The notes under the pieces are model-generated. The model worked only from the letters and a program-made list of their open reading frames with translations. It was not told the origin of the DNA and did not search any database. The position numbers and the translations under genes are program-made. Positions 10,505 to 21,356 of a stretch of 64,000 bases of DNA are shown here, one piece after another. Position 1 is the first letter of the stretch, and each line of letters starts with the position of its first letter. Source of the DNA: Taudactylus pleione (Eukaryota > Chordata > Amphibia > Anura > Myobatrachidae); the NCBI GenBank assembly GCA_031769625.1, contig JAUIMM010000202.1:6000001-6064000 (forward strand). Reading direction: 5' to 3'.

Positions 10505-10604
10505 AAAGAAGTTTGTTTGTTGGCGAATATTTTCCACAGCTCTCAAGGTAAAGCTGCCAAATCTTTCATAGTTATTTAGTATTAAAAAAGTAAGCTATTA
10601 TTTA

Positions 10605-10805
10605 TTATTTATTTTATTTATTTATTAAGTTTCTTATATAGCGCAGCATATACCGTTGCGCTTTACAATTTGAAACATTGATAGAACAAAACCGGGTTGT
10701 AAGAGACAGACATAAAGGCAAGAGGGCCCTGCTCGTAAGATTACAATCTATAGGGAAATATGTGTTGATACACAAGGATAGGTGACAATATTGCAATAAA
10801 GTGAC
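10605..10805. repeat. dispersed repeat with ATAGCGC...GCGCTTTACA core
   Basis: TATTTATT runs lead into CTTATATAGCGCAGCATATA, CGTTGCGCTTTACAATTTG, GGGCCCTGCTCGTAAGATTA, CAATCTATAGGGAAATA and TGTTGATACACAAGGATA. From memory this resembles a dispersed family common in amphibian genomes; I could not name it. It has no coding capacity. Confidence 0.55.
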
Positions 10806-10815
10806 AAATCATACA

Positions 10816-11367
10816 GTATATATAAAATTCAATAGTCTGTTGTTTGTCTGGTTATGCATTTGGACACACCTGCACCGATAGGGATGAAACCAAAGCGAGG
10901 TGGTTCACTTGGATCCTGGTCAGGTTTTAGGAGGGTTAGGTCCTAGTTGGACGCTGAGGAGAACATATTACCTGGGGAGCCTGTTCTGAGCCTTCCACTG
11001 GATGGATTTGAACCAAAACTTCACAGAGTGGTAAAATTGGATCCCAGAAGACGTACTACAGGGTGAAGGGTCCGGTCAGAACTCCCGCTGGTGTACGCTG
11101 GGCAAATCTTTGACCTTGGGAGCTTGTTCTGGGTCTTCCACTGGATGGATTTGGATTAAAACTTACAGAAGAGTGGCAATTGGTCTAAGATACCTAATGC
11201 AGTGGTTGGGGTCCCGGTCAAACCTCTCGGCGGAGTGTGCTGGGCAGAACTTTGACCCAAGGAGCCTGTTCTGGGCCTTCCACTAGATGGACATGGATGG
11301 CACCACATAATAAAATTTAATAACTTGAAGATTTAAACCCAGGCAACGCCGGGTACTTCAGCTAGTA
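10816..11367 (-). repeat. dispersed repeat R1, minus-strand copy
   Basis: The reverse complement begins GTACTAGCTGAAGTACCCGG, CGTTGCCTGGGTTTAAATCT. It contains the same three ~170-bp sub-repeats (GGAAGGCCCAGAACAGGCTC, CAAAGTTCTGCCC) and ends at CAGACAAACAACAGACTATT, GAATTTTATATATA. It lacks the MITE and LTR that interrupt the plus-strand copy and so serves as the uninterrupted reference for both insertions. Confidence 0.85.
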
Positions 11368-12177
11368 CCAAATATAAGTGTCGGAATCAGACCCAATGTG
11401 TCTGACTGCATGGTAAAACAGTTGCTAGCGTGCATATCTACGGTGCAAACCAGCAGCGTGTGCACTGGGAGGCATGAGGTGTCACAACATTATGGGGGTG
11501 GGGGTTTACATTTTCCCTGTACTCCTGGTCCCCTAAAATGGCCTGTGCCCGGTGAGTAATCTGTACTCACACACCACCACCACCACCCCTCACCAACCCT
11601 GGATTAAAATATTTAGATAACTAGCAATAAAATGTCTATTCCAATATGTTTAGCTGCAGAAGATTGTTTGTAGGAAACGAATCGTGTTCCGAAATGATTC
11701 ACTCAATTTTACATAATACTCATTTTATTCTGTAAGCTGCTAAAGCAATTTTCAAAAAGTGCAGAGATTCAATAATTTAACAGCTAAAAGATAAATATAT
11801 GAATATATGTATACTGAAAATTTGTGTGAAAGTGCATCTTTCACTGTGATTTAATGCATGCTTAGTGCTTTTGACATGTGCAATGGCATAAATACATGTA
11901 CAGGTAGCTTATGATAAAAATAAAGTACGTTGACTGTCCAGGATAAAAATAAATCCAATTTCCTTACAAACCTGTGTAAAATGGGGGAGTTATCTCATTT
12001 TCAGACACAGGAGTAAAGTTATCAATTAGGGCCCCTTAAGAATTCTCAGATAGATGTCTAGAAGAAGAAATAGAATATGTTGGCTAGTTCTGTACAGTAC
12101 ATAACACTTACATGTTGATACTGTCCATTTACTGTAAATTTAGTGGATATTTGTTTTTCCAAGGTCAAAGAGGACAT
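11368..12177. other. no gene or repeat end recognised
   Basis: AT-rich sequence with a short CAC triplet run near 11,570-11,590 and short frames only. Neither exon-like splice pairs nor terminal repeats stand out. Confidence 0.5.
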
Positions 12178-12556
12178 AGGGCCATATCCAATTAGCCGTG
12201 GTAAATTACCGCAGCTAATTAGCTCACCCGGGGCTATCCAATTAGCCCCGAAGTCAGCCTGACAACGGCACTTATCAGTGTTTTTTTTTCGGAACCTGAT
12301 GTGTCCCGAAAAATAATCCACGATAAGTGCCGTTTTTTTGCCCAAAAAAAGGCGAGAACACATAGGGCCGTGAGCTTATCGCGGCTCTTATGTGTTAACG
12401 GGCGAACTATCCTATTATTTCGCCCGAAATAATAGGATAGGGGGTAAAAAAATATAGTTGAAAATCGGGGATTATCGGCGAAAAATCTCCATTTTTCGCT
12501 GATCGCGGGGACCAATTAGCACCCCAACAGCTTTCGGGGCTAATTGGATATGACCC
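12178..12556. mobile_element. MITE, 379 bp, AGGGYCATATCCAATTAGC ends
   Basis: The left end is AGGGCCATATCCAATTAGC and the reverse complement of the right end is AGGGTCATATCCAATTAGC, 18 of 19 identical. Inside are further paired words: GGGGCTATCCAATTAGCCCC, the ACGGCACTTATC...GATAAGTGCCGT pair, and CTATCCTATTATTTCG/CGAAATAATAGGATAG. The RNA or single strand would therefore fold into a multi-hairpin structure. Flanking bases are ATA and TAA, so the duplication is unclear. Confidence 0.82.
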
Positions 12557-12659
12557 TAAAGAGGCAGAATAAGCAAAGAACAAACTCATTGATTTTTTCT
12601 TTATGGTCAATTCTGAGGTTAATAGCTTAATAAAGTTACCAAAGTGTCACTGGTTGCCT

Positions 12660-13270
12660 CTTTACTGTATCTAGTAGGGGGAATGTAAACTCTTGCCACT
12701 CTGCTGTGTTGTGGAGAGGAGCATGTTAGGCCATGCTGGGATCAACTGTCTGATCCCAGCACTGGCACAGCTGCAGCTGCAGGTAAAGATGTGTCCTCAG
12801 TGAGACACATCGGCGGCCGGCACTGGGACCATGTTTCTGCTCCCCGCACCGGGTAAGCGGAGACAGCGGGTAGCTGGCTCTGAGGCAATGTACCTAAGGT
12901 GCAGAAGCATTGGGCATTTGGCACTGCCCGCGAGACAATCACAGCTTCAGATGCAGCAGCCATTAGCAGGCTGCCGCGGTGAGCCAATCAAAGCTTGCTA
13001 TGAAATAGATCTGCCCACTCGCTGTGTATAATATAAAAGTGGATCAGTCAATCCGGCAGCTGAGAGGGAGGAGAGAAGACCTCCAGAAGGGAAGAGCGCG
13101 GACGCCACGGGAAGTGATCCTGCAGCCGCTGAAGAGACCAGAAGACACCGCAGTCAACAAAGAAGATGAACAGTGATGGCTTAACGCGGAGAAGAGGAGG
13201 TGGCACCGCCAGCCAGGACGTGCCTGCAGCAGAAGAAAGAAGTTGAGAGTGCTGCAGCGGTGGGAAGTAA
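12660..13270 (+). promoter_or_regulatory. promoter-like GC-rich relic (CCAAT and TATA boxes)
   Basis: A CCAAT box at 12,984-12,988 (GAGCCAATCAAAG) is followed 44 bases later by TATAAAA at 13,032-13,038, then a purine-rich leader (GAGAGGGAGGAGAGAAGACC) rich in GAAGA. This order resembles an LTR or other retroelement promoter with its leader. No complete element ends or coding region follow, so it is treated as a relic. Confidence 0.45.
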
Positions 13271-14245
13271 AGATCACACTGCCTCAGATCGCACTGCCAT
13301 TACACAGCAGTAGCCCCTCAGATCACACTGCCTATAAAAACCCCCCTCGCAGGTCACACTGGATCCACAAAGCCCCTCACCAAAACAGTTAACACTGCCT
13401 CCACACAGCCCCATCACAGATCACACTGCCTTGCCCCCTCCAAGATCACACTATGGCCAAACAGCACCCCATATATCCCAACAGTTGTATTTTGAAGCTG
13501 GGAACCCTGGGCGATGCTGTTTTCGGGGCATGTCTGCAAGTCAGACCCCCATTTTACATCATGCTGGGGGCAAGCCCAGCACTCTGTCAGCTGCTGGGCT
13601 GTCCCCAGACCTCTCCCTGCACTAAATGGATGCTGCGCTCATGCGTGCAGCACCTACACAGCTTCACAGCACCGCTGTTCTCTGCTTAGCAGAGCAGAGC
13701 TGTGGCAGTGCCTGAGTGTCCCCAACCTTCCACGAGACACTACGACCTGCGGGTAGAGCTACGGGACAGTGCCCAAAAAATGGGACTGTCCCACTGGAAT
13801 CGGGCCAGTTGAGTGGTATGGCACACCGTCACAGATCAAACTGCCTCCACAAAACCCCATTCCCCCTCAAATCACACTGCCTCCACACAGCACCCCCCAC
13901 ACACAGATCACACTTCCTCCACACAGACCCTCACAGATAAAACTAGCTTCACAAAGCCCCCTCCCCTCCTCAGATCATACTGCCTCCACACAGCACCCCC
14001 ACTGCCTCCACATAACCTCACCTTCACTTACCGATCACACTGCCTCCACACAGCACCCCCTCACAGATCATACTGCCTCCACACAGCACCCCCTCACAGA
14101 TTATACTGCCTCCACACAGCACCCCCTCACAGATAACACTTTCCACACAGCACCCCCTCACAGACCACACTGCCTCCACACAGCACCCCCTCACAGATCA
14201 CACTGCCTCAACATAACCTCACCTTCACTCACAGATCACTCTCTC
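13271..14245 (+). repeat. ~33-bp GC-rich minisatellite, interrupted
   Basis: Units of the type CAGATCACACTGCCTCCACA, CAGCACCCCCT recur at 13,271-13,452 and 13,828-14,245. An unrelated repeat lies between, with the stem GGGACAGTGCCC...GGGACTGTCCC near 13,763-13,793. The 161-aa and 107-aa plus-strand frames here are repeat translations. The block ends about 60 bases before the long 890-bp array begins. Confidence 0.85.
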
Positions 14246-14498
14246 TTCCAGTGATCCGTTGGATTGGCCATCCTCTCCATGAAAGAGATGCACATTAATT
14301 TATATAGGCAAACGCACATACTAAAGATCAAGCGATGGCGGCAAACCTCATGGAATGATCCTTCTTATGACAAATAAGTGCTACTAATGGACGTCATCAA
14401 GCAGACACTTCCTGCCAAAATACTGTGTATGCTTTTATCATCCAAAACGTTCATCCTACCGATCCTGGAGCTCCTTGGGGTCCCACGTAGTGAACACT

Positions 14499-14820
14499 GG
14501 GCCTGATACACAGTTGGGAATAGAGAGAGATCTCTCTCTCCACTGATCACCTTGGTGAAACCATACTGCACTGCAGGTGGGGCAGATTTAAAATGTGCAG
14601 AGAGATTTAGATTATGGAGGGAGGTGTCCAAACTGACATCTAATTTGTAGAGTAATAATAATGCTGTGCAGTATTTGTGGGCTGCATGTAAAAGCAGCCA
14701 GTATTACCCAACATGCAAAATAAAAATTATGTATTTACACCCCTTGCATTGCAACATGGTTTGTCCAGGTTCACAGTTCAGGGCTATCTCTCTCTCTATT
14801 CCCAACTCTGAATCAGGCCC
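14499..14820. mobile_element. MITE, 322 bp, in the first array monomer
   Basis: The left end is GGGCCTGATACACAGTTGGG, then AATAGAGAGAGA. The reverse complement of the right end is GGGCCTGATTCAGAGTTGGG, then AATAGAGAGAGAG. ACT occurs at 14,496-14,498 and 14,821-14,823, and the uninterrupted intron in other monomers reads GAACACTGTCATTCC. The outer 13 bases match the family of Harbinger-like ends found elsewhere in the window. Confidence 0.88.
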
Positions 14821-16368
14821 ACTGTCATTCCTCTGCAAATGACTCATGTATCTATCTTCTCAGCAAAAGACTCCTAAGTTCCATCTTGACTGTAGACAAC
14901 ATCAGCATTGGAGAAGAAGGCCAGCCATTTACCTCTTGGCATCAGGGTGGAGACCAAACAGTGGTCAAAGAAAGATTCCATCTAAATTGGTGTACTCTAC
15001 CGCTGTATTACGACGCTTTATTACATTGTTTGGCATCACATTTACCTAATGTTATCTGCCGTAGCATTTTGTCCCTATATAAAATGTTGATGTATCACTG
15101 TTATGAATTGTTATCTGCTGCATTTTAACTTTATGTTTAACATTGTTATATATGTTATAAACTTTTTACCTGTATGACATTGTATAATGTGCTTATATTA
15201 CCATCATGCATTGTCTATATTATTTGTACATTGCCGCAGTATTATGTTTTAAAATTAAATTGTAATGTAATAGTTATATGTTGTTGACTTAAGCAAATTT
15301 GCCTCTGTATATAGCATTGTTATGTATTATGTTAATACAATGTTATCTTTTGCAAAATTAGTGTTCAATAAATTTACGTATTGTGTTTATACATTGTTGT
15401 GTTGGAGTAGAGTCTTGATTCCCTGATTGGCTCAAAAATGGCTTAAATTTAAAATGGTGTTTCATAACTAGCTAAGCCTTAATCTTTACAGTTTGAGGCT
15501 TTCCAAAAAGGAGAAACAGTGCAAACGCACCTGCAAAAGATCCAGCAATGGCGGCAAGCCTCACGGAATGATCCTTCGTCTGACACGTAAGTGCTACTCA
15601 TGGACGTTATCAAGCAGACACTTCCTGCCAAAATACTGTGTATGCTTTGATCATCCAGAACTTTCATCCTGCTGATCCTGGAGCTCCATGGGGTCCCACG
15701 TAGTGAACACTCTCATTCCTCTGCAAATGACTCATGTCCATATCTTCTCAGCAAAAGACTCCTAAGTTCCATCTTAACTGTAGACAACATCAGCAGTGGA
15801 GAAGAAGGCCAGCCATTTACCTCTTGGCATCAGGGTGGAGACCAAACAGTGGTCAAAGAAAGATTTCTTCTAAATTGGTGTACTCTACCACTGTATTACG
15901 ACACTTTATTACATTGTTTGGTATCATATTTACCTAATGTTATCTGCCGTAGCATTTTGTCCCTATATAAAATGATGATGAATCACTGTTAGGAATTGTT
16001 ATCTGCTGCATTTTAACTTTATGTTTAACATTGTTATATATGTTATACACTTTTTACTTGTATGACATAGTATAATGTGCTTATATTACCATCGTGCATT
16101 GTCTATATTATTTGTACATTGCCGCAGTATTATGTTTTAAAATTAAACTGTAATGTAATAGTTATATGTTGTTGACTTAAGCAAATTTGCCTCTGTATAT
16201 AGCATTGTTATGTATCATGTTAATACAATGTTATCTTTTGCAAAAATAGTGTTCAATAAATTTACGTATTGTGTTTATACATTGTTGTGTTGGAGTAAAG
16301 AGTCTTGATTCATTGATTGGCTCAAAAATGGCTTAAATTTAAAATGGTGTTTCATAACTAGCTAAGCC

Positions 16369-16371
16369 TTA
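16369..16371. repeat. Harbinger target duplication TTA (left)
   Basis: Intact monomers read GCTAAGCCTTAATCTTTACAG. Here TTA appears on both sides of the insert (also 24,287-24,289). Confidence 0.92.
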
Positions 16372-16390
16372 GGCCCTCATTCAGACCCGG
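16372..16390 (+). repeat. Harbinger left terminal inverted repeat
   Basis: GGCCCTCATTCAGACCCGG. It continues into a CG-rich subterminal region (GTTCGTACGATGGGCGAACG) that contains its own small palindrome. Confidence 0.85.
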
Positions 16391-16943
16391 ACGCAAGTGG
16401 CCGTTCGTACGATGGGCGAACGTAAAAAAATATGTAAATTCAGGCACACGCTCGTATTTGCGTTCGCATCAAAACATCCTCCCCAAACTCAGGCGACCCC
16501 TCCTCTAACTAACGAGCGTGCCAAATAGCGAGCGTACATCCCCGAAGTGGTTTGAAGGGAATGCACGCACTAGTACTACCCGGAAGTTGGACTGTGACAT
16601 TTCGATTAACTCCTCGTTTATTCTGCCTACCTCCCTCAATCGTAACATGCCAATCAATATATCAATTAGCTTAATTGTTTTTTTTTTTTTTTTTACACAA
16701 TGCAATAAACTTTATTTATGTCCGTGTTTGTGTTTACCCGCAGAATACGTACGGCTTAAACATTCGCTTTTAATTGTCAAAATACATGTTAGCCCCTATT
16801 AAATAATTGGTCTATTTGTTTTTATACCCGCATATTTCCTGGAGTTCATTTCTTTATGTAAATTTGCTTACGCATGTCACTGCATTAAGCCTATCATAAG
16901 TCTCCACAGATTTCTGGCCCTGTCGAACACATGACTCATACAC

Positions 16944-16997
16944 TAACCAATAGAATTGCTCCTGTTAATTTCCTAAATACATTAGCCAATCATAAAA
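16944..16997 (+). promoter_or_regulatory. candidate promoter of the first Myb/SANT-like gene
   Basis: CCAAT boxes at 16,947-16,951 and 16,986-16,990 and an ATAAAA at 16,992-16,997. Transcription about 30 bases downstream would start near 17,023. That leaves the ATG at 17,019 outside the RNA and favours the ATG at 17,049. Confidence 0.4.
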
Positions 16998-17048
16998 TTT
17001 GGGAGCACTTTATCAAAAATGATTTTTAGGAAAAACTTCATTGCCATC

Positions 17049-18775
17049 ATGAGAGCCTCCGCATTCACCAGGCGCGAGCTGCTGGTGCTTACGGAGGTGA
17101 TGGATAGGCGGATCACCAGCCAGCCTCCACCCATCACCAACCGCGAGAAGCGATCCGCATATGCGGAGGTTCGGGCCCGCCTGCGCTCCTTCGGCTCACG
17201 CCGCCATATCGGGCAGCTGGAGCGCAGGTGGTCGGACCTGCAACGGCGGACGCCCCGTTTGCTGGCATGCTTTCGCATGCAGCTCACTGAAAGTAAGTTT
17301 AATGGATTGTGGTTTTCATGTTTGTCTTTTTGGCCCTAACTGCATGTCCATGTTTTCCCTGTCTTTCATATTTATTCATTCTCCTCATATCTGCATGTCC
17401 ATGTTTTCCCTGTCTTTCATATTTATTCATTCTCCTCATATCTGCATGTCCATGTTTTCCCTGTCTTTCATATTTATTCATTCTCCTCATATCTGCATGT
17501 CCATGTTTTCCCTGTCTTTCATATTTATTCATTCTCCTCATATCTGCATGTCCATGTTTTCCCTGTCTTTCATATTTATTCATTCTCCTCATATCTGCAT
17601 GTCCATGTTTTCCCTGTCTTTCATATTTATTCATTCTCCTCATATCTGCATGGCCATGTTTTCCCTGTCTTTCATATTTATTCATTCTCCTCATATCTGC
17701 ATGTCCATGTTTTCCCTGTCTTTCATATTTATTCATTCTCCTCATATCTGCATGTCCATGTTTTCCCTGTCTTTCATATTTATTCATTCTCCTCATATCT
17801 GCATGTCCATGTTTTCCCTGTCTTTCATATTTATTCATTCTCCTCATATCTGCATAGCCATGTTTTCCCTGTCTTTCATATTTATTCATTCTCCTCATAT
17901 CTGCATGTCCATGTTTTCCCTGTCTTTCATATTTATTCATTCTCCTCATATCATTTTTTTTTTTTTTTTGGGGGTGCATTTGAAATTGTTTTTGTGCGTG
18001 GATTTGTGTTGGAACTAACCCCAATTTGTTTCCCATCTTTTAGGGGCCCAGCGAAGACTACGCCATCAGCGTTCCGCCAGACGACGATCACGGCCGCTCT
18101 CCCCCACCCCAAGCCAACACTCCAACTCCACTCCTTCCCCTATTCCCCACTCCTCCCCAGCCTTCCTACACCCTCAGCCAGATTTTTCTGGACTCCTTCC
18201 CCTCCGTCCCAATTCCCCCTCTCCTCCAACCACCCCTCTTAGAATGACCCCCTCCCCGGAGTCTGTCATTACACCGCCCCGATCTTTGGGGAATGGACCC
18301 ACCTCCGAGGAGGACGATGGAGGGCCTTCTGTAGCTGGCGTTGGGTCTTCCGGTATGTTTTTTTTGCAGTTTTTTTTCGTCACAAATTGTTTGTATGTAT
18401 TCTTTTTTATTTTGTTTTTTTGTGTTTTTTTTCCAAAATTAAGTGGTTTTGGGCGATTGCCGTAACCTGTTACTGCTGTTTTCAACATACACATAGCACA
18501 CCTGTCGGAATTTGGACATAGGCCTTGTATTTTTGAACTACACCATTTTAGTGTGATGAGTTTTAATGCCGTTTTTTTAAAATGTTTTTTGTTGTTGTTT
18601 TTTTTTTTTTTTTTAATGTGGTTTCACTATTGTTGTATTAATCCCCACACTTTTCTCACCCACAGAGGATCAGAGGCTTTGGGCCAATTTATCCGCCTGT
18701 GTGGCCCAGATGCACAGCAATATCATCGGGGTGCTGGTGGTCCTTGACCGTATGTCGGTCCTCCTTAGGGAGTAG
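17049..18775 (+). CDS. Harbinger accessory protein 1: Myb/SANT-like DNA-binding protein (3 exons)
   Basis: Exons: 17,049-17,292, 18,044-18,352 and 18,666-18,775. Donors are GTAAGT and GTATGT; acceptors are TCTTTTAG and CACCCACAG. The frame is open through both junctions (phase 1 each) and gives 220 aa. Residues about 5-75 form a trihelix Myb/SANT-like domain (FTRRELLVLTEVMDRR, then RSAYAEVRARL, then LERRWSDLQRR). The middle exon is a Pro/Ser-rich linker with an Arg-rich start (QRRLRHQRSARRRSR), likely a nuclear signal. The last exon is a short amphipathic helix. In Harbinger elements a Myb-like partner binds the ends and carries transposase to the nucleus; that role is inferred here. An ATG 30 bases upstream (17,019) is the alternative start. 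Confidence 0.8.
17341..17951 (+). repeat. 51-bp minisatellite, 12 copies, in intron 1
   Basis: The unit TGCATGTCCATGTTTTCCCT, GTCTTTCATATTTATTCATT, CTCCTCATATC repeats 12 times with almost no divergence; only two units read CATGGCC or CATAGCC in place of CATGTCC. Because 51 is a multiple of three, several frames stay open on both strands (285, 245 and 182 aa), but these are repeat translations inside an intron (17,293-18,043). The homogeneity shows recent expansion. Confidence 0.95.
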
Positions 18776-18800
18776 TTGTTTTTTTTTTGCCCATTCTGTA

Positions 18801-18806
18801 AATAAA
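18801..18806 (+). terminator. polyadenylation signal of accessory gene 1
   Basis: AATAAA lies 26 bases after the stop and is followed by a GT/T-rich stretch (TTGTTTTGTTTG), the usual arrangement of a 3' processing site. Confidence 0.75.
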
Positions 18807-19243
18807 TTGTTTTGTTTGAAGTTACGTTCTGGCTCATTAATTTTTTCAAAACCACATATTGTTTACCCTGACATAACTAGAGTGTTCCTGCAAGGATTTC
18901 AAATTTTTGTCAATAAGAGTGTGTGTTGTATTTTTATGTCAAACAGCCACAAGAAACACCTAACAGTACAAATCTGATTTCCCTTTTTTGGTGTAGTCAC
19001 AATTAGATATTTCTACATTTTACAGGTTCCTAGTTGGTGTGCAAGCAGCTTAGGGCAATATTACGAAGCACATGGATTGTACAGGCTTCCTTTTGGTGTT
19101 GGTTTGGACCCTGAATAAAGAAAACATTTTTGCTCAAATGGCGTCAGTACTGGATTACCCCTTAGTCAAATGTAACGTGTGTGAACCTGGTTACACTTGG
19201 TGGTAACGTTCCAAAAAAGGGACAACATTTCACTCTCAAAACA

Positions 19244-19249
19244 TTTATT
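19244..19249 (-). terminator. polyadenylation signal of the Harbinger transposase
   Basis: AATAAA on the minus strand about 350 bases beyond the transposase stop. It is the first clear signal downstream, so the two convergent genes end about 440 bp apart. Confidence 0.55.
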
Positions 19250-19598
19250 AGCAACATAACTGAAAAATCAAAGTGGTCACTCACAAACAAAACACACAGT
19301 GATAATCTCAAATACAACACATACCAAAAAACCAACATCACAAAAAAAAAATCAAGAACTGGTTGACGAAGGACCATGCCAACATGATTCCACATATATG
19401 GCGTGGCAATAAGGGTTCCAGAATATATCCTCAAAATATCCACATACAGGTTTTGTAAGGGTAGCAGGAAGTAGTCATCGTTGGAGTGCCAAAGATTATG
19501 TAAAAAAACAGAAGAGGGAGAAAAAAATTAGCCAAAAATTAGATGTTCTCAAACAAACCCAACCACATTAGGTATCAACACTGTTTTTTTTCAAATAA

Positions 19599-20742
19599 TT
19601 ACCTAAAAAATCTGGCCACCACATCATCGCGTATGGCCCCCCCACATACTGACCTCTGACCAAGCTCGGGGGGGCCATCCTCAGGTAAGGCATCCTCTGG
19701 CTGCATTGGGACCCCACTCCTTATGGCAATGTTGTGAAATATCCCACACAGGACCACAATTTTTCGAAACCATATCCGGCAAATACATGAGTTCGCCACC
19801 AGAGCGGTGGAGGCATCTGAATCGGCCTTTTAAAAGGCCGATACAGTGCTCCACCACTTGCCTGGTGGCTGTAAGTGCGGAATTATACTCACTTTGTGGC
19901 CCTGGTGTGGGAGCCAAATAAGGAGTGAGCAGCCAGGGCGTGCAAGGGTAGCCACTGTCTCCTGTGAAAACGAAAAGTCAACATCAGGCTCACTCTGTAT
20001 GAAGCTTAACATTGTTATGTACTAAAGGTCTCCACTTACCCAGAAGCCACGCATCACCAGCTTGTAAGTTGTTTAATTTGTGCCATATCCCTGATTGCCG
20101 GATGACGAAGGAGTCATGTGCACTTCCTGGTAATTTTGCATTCAGGGACAGGATCTGGAGGGAGGCATCACATACCACCATTACATTGAGGGTGTGATAC
20201 TGTTTACGGTTTCTAAATATTGCCTCCAGCCGTGCTGGAGGCTGAAGTGGTATGTGAGTACCATCCACAACCCCTATGATGTGTGGGAAGCCAGCTATTT
20301 GGTAAAAATTGGCCTTGGCCACACTAAGGGCACCCATATCCAAAGGCATTTGAATAAAATGATGGAGGTGCTTGAAAAGTGCCTCCATCACTGCCCTCAG
20401 GATCCGGGAAAAGGAGGATTGTGAGATGCCCGCCACTATTCCCACCGTTGTTTGGAATGATCCTGAGGCACAGAAATGTAACACCGCCATAAATTGCGTA
20501 AGTGGTGGAATTGCTGTAGGACTGTCAATTTGCCGCTCAAGATCACTCTCTATTAATGAGAGAGTGTCTATGATGATTTTTGGAGGAAGACGGTATCGTC
20601 TTAAAACCTCATCATCTGGCATTCCAAAAAGGGTGACACATGTTCGAAATATCTGGGGCCTTGCACGCCTACGATGCCTACGCCTGGGACGAGATTGAGG
20701 TTGGTCGGCTTCCGGGAGCAGGGCCAGAACAATCCGACCCAT
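19599..20742 (-). pseudogene. PIF/Harbinger DDE transposase, 2 coding exons, one frameshift
   Basis: Exons: 20,742-20,040 and 19,961-19,599 (donor GTAAGT, acceptor TTTTCACAG). A 3' splice site (CATTTCAG) ends just before the start, implying a 5' UTR exon upstream. Conserved blocks: an Arg-rich N-terminus (SRPRRRHRRRARP), HIIGVVDGTHIPLQ with catalytic Asp at about residue 160, LPGSAHDSFV with Asp about 210, GDSGYPCTPWLLTPY, then RQVVEHCIGLLKGRFRCL with the catalytic Glu at about 272. At 19,760-19,764 a run of five A (minus strand) puts the C-terminal block (IVVLCGIFHNIAIRSG) one base out of frame. Four A would keep it open to a natural stop at about 354 residues. The enzyme cuts element ends in the nucleus. 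Everything else is intact, so the break is recent or a sequencing error. Confidence 0.9.
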
Positions 20743-21075
20743 ATCAACCTGAAATGACAACATTGGAATGTCAGCCTTTTTACCCCACCCCAAAAAAAAA
20801 AAGGTAACTTTGCTTGAAAATACCATCCATTGATGCTTACATGCCGGGGTATTGTCATGATATGTTGTAACTGCAAATAATAACATCAAAAATATACATC
20901 ATTTTATGCTGGCCATGTAATTATCACAAATTTAAGCAAGACAAAACATAAAAGGGGACACACACACATTTGGGCAAAGAGCAAAACGACGTTGCGCACA
21001 CTACGTCAAATTGAGGCCAAATGTAAGCAACGAATGCTCCAGGCAAAAAAAAACATTTTTAAGGGATGAATACAC

Positions 21076-21356
21076 ATTTCACAAAGCGCTAATTATTTCA
21101 CAAATACAAGGCACAATAGGAAAAATGCGCTAATTAGTTTGCAAATACATGGCACAATAGGAAGTAGTAAAAATGCGCTAATTAGTTCGCAAATACATGG
21201 CACAATAGGAAGTAGTAAAAATGCGCTAATTAGTTTGCAAATACATGGCACAATAGGAAGTAGTAAAAATGCGCTAATTAGTTCGTAAATACATGGCACA
21301 ATAGGAAGTAGTAAAAATGCGCTAATTAGTTCGCAAATACAAGGCACAATAACGCC
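21076..21356. repeat. ~47-bp minisatellite between transposase and accessory gene 2
   Basis: Five to six units: GCGCTAATTAGTTCGCAAAT, ACATGGCACAATAGGAAGTA, GTAAAAAT. It lies in the divergent intergenic region shared by the two promoters. The minus-strand 126-aa frame across it is a repeat translation. Confidence 0.9.

Larger units (their letters stand above)
14308..16371 (+). repeat. 890-bp array, left edge (monomers 1-2 and start of 3)
   Basis: The array begins abruptly inside exon 1 of a monomer at GCAAACGCAC. The exon-2 anchor codon (the Leu of L-T-V-D-N) lies at 14,886 and 15,774, 888 bp apart. Monomer 1 carries a 322-bp MITE in its intron; removing it and its 3-bp duplication restores normal spacing. 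Monomer 2 has an early stop (TAG at 15,990-15,992). Both are more divergent from the consensus than inner monomers (for example Ile for Ser in the ISSGEE segment of monomer 1), as is usual for the edge of a satellite array. The third monomer is split by the Harbinger element. Confidence 0.9.

Noticed and set aside
13769..14254. 161-residue Pro/His-rich frame
   Set aside because: It follows the 33-bp GC-rich minisatellite and would be open in several frames for that reason.
17161..18036. 285-, 245- and 182-residue frames on both strands
   Set aside because: They are translations of a 51-bp minisatellite lying in an intron between good GT-AG sites.
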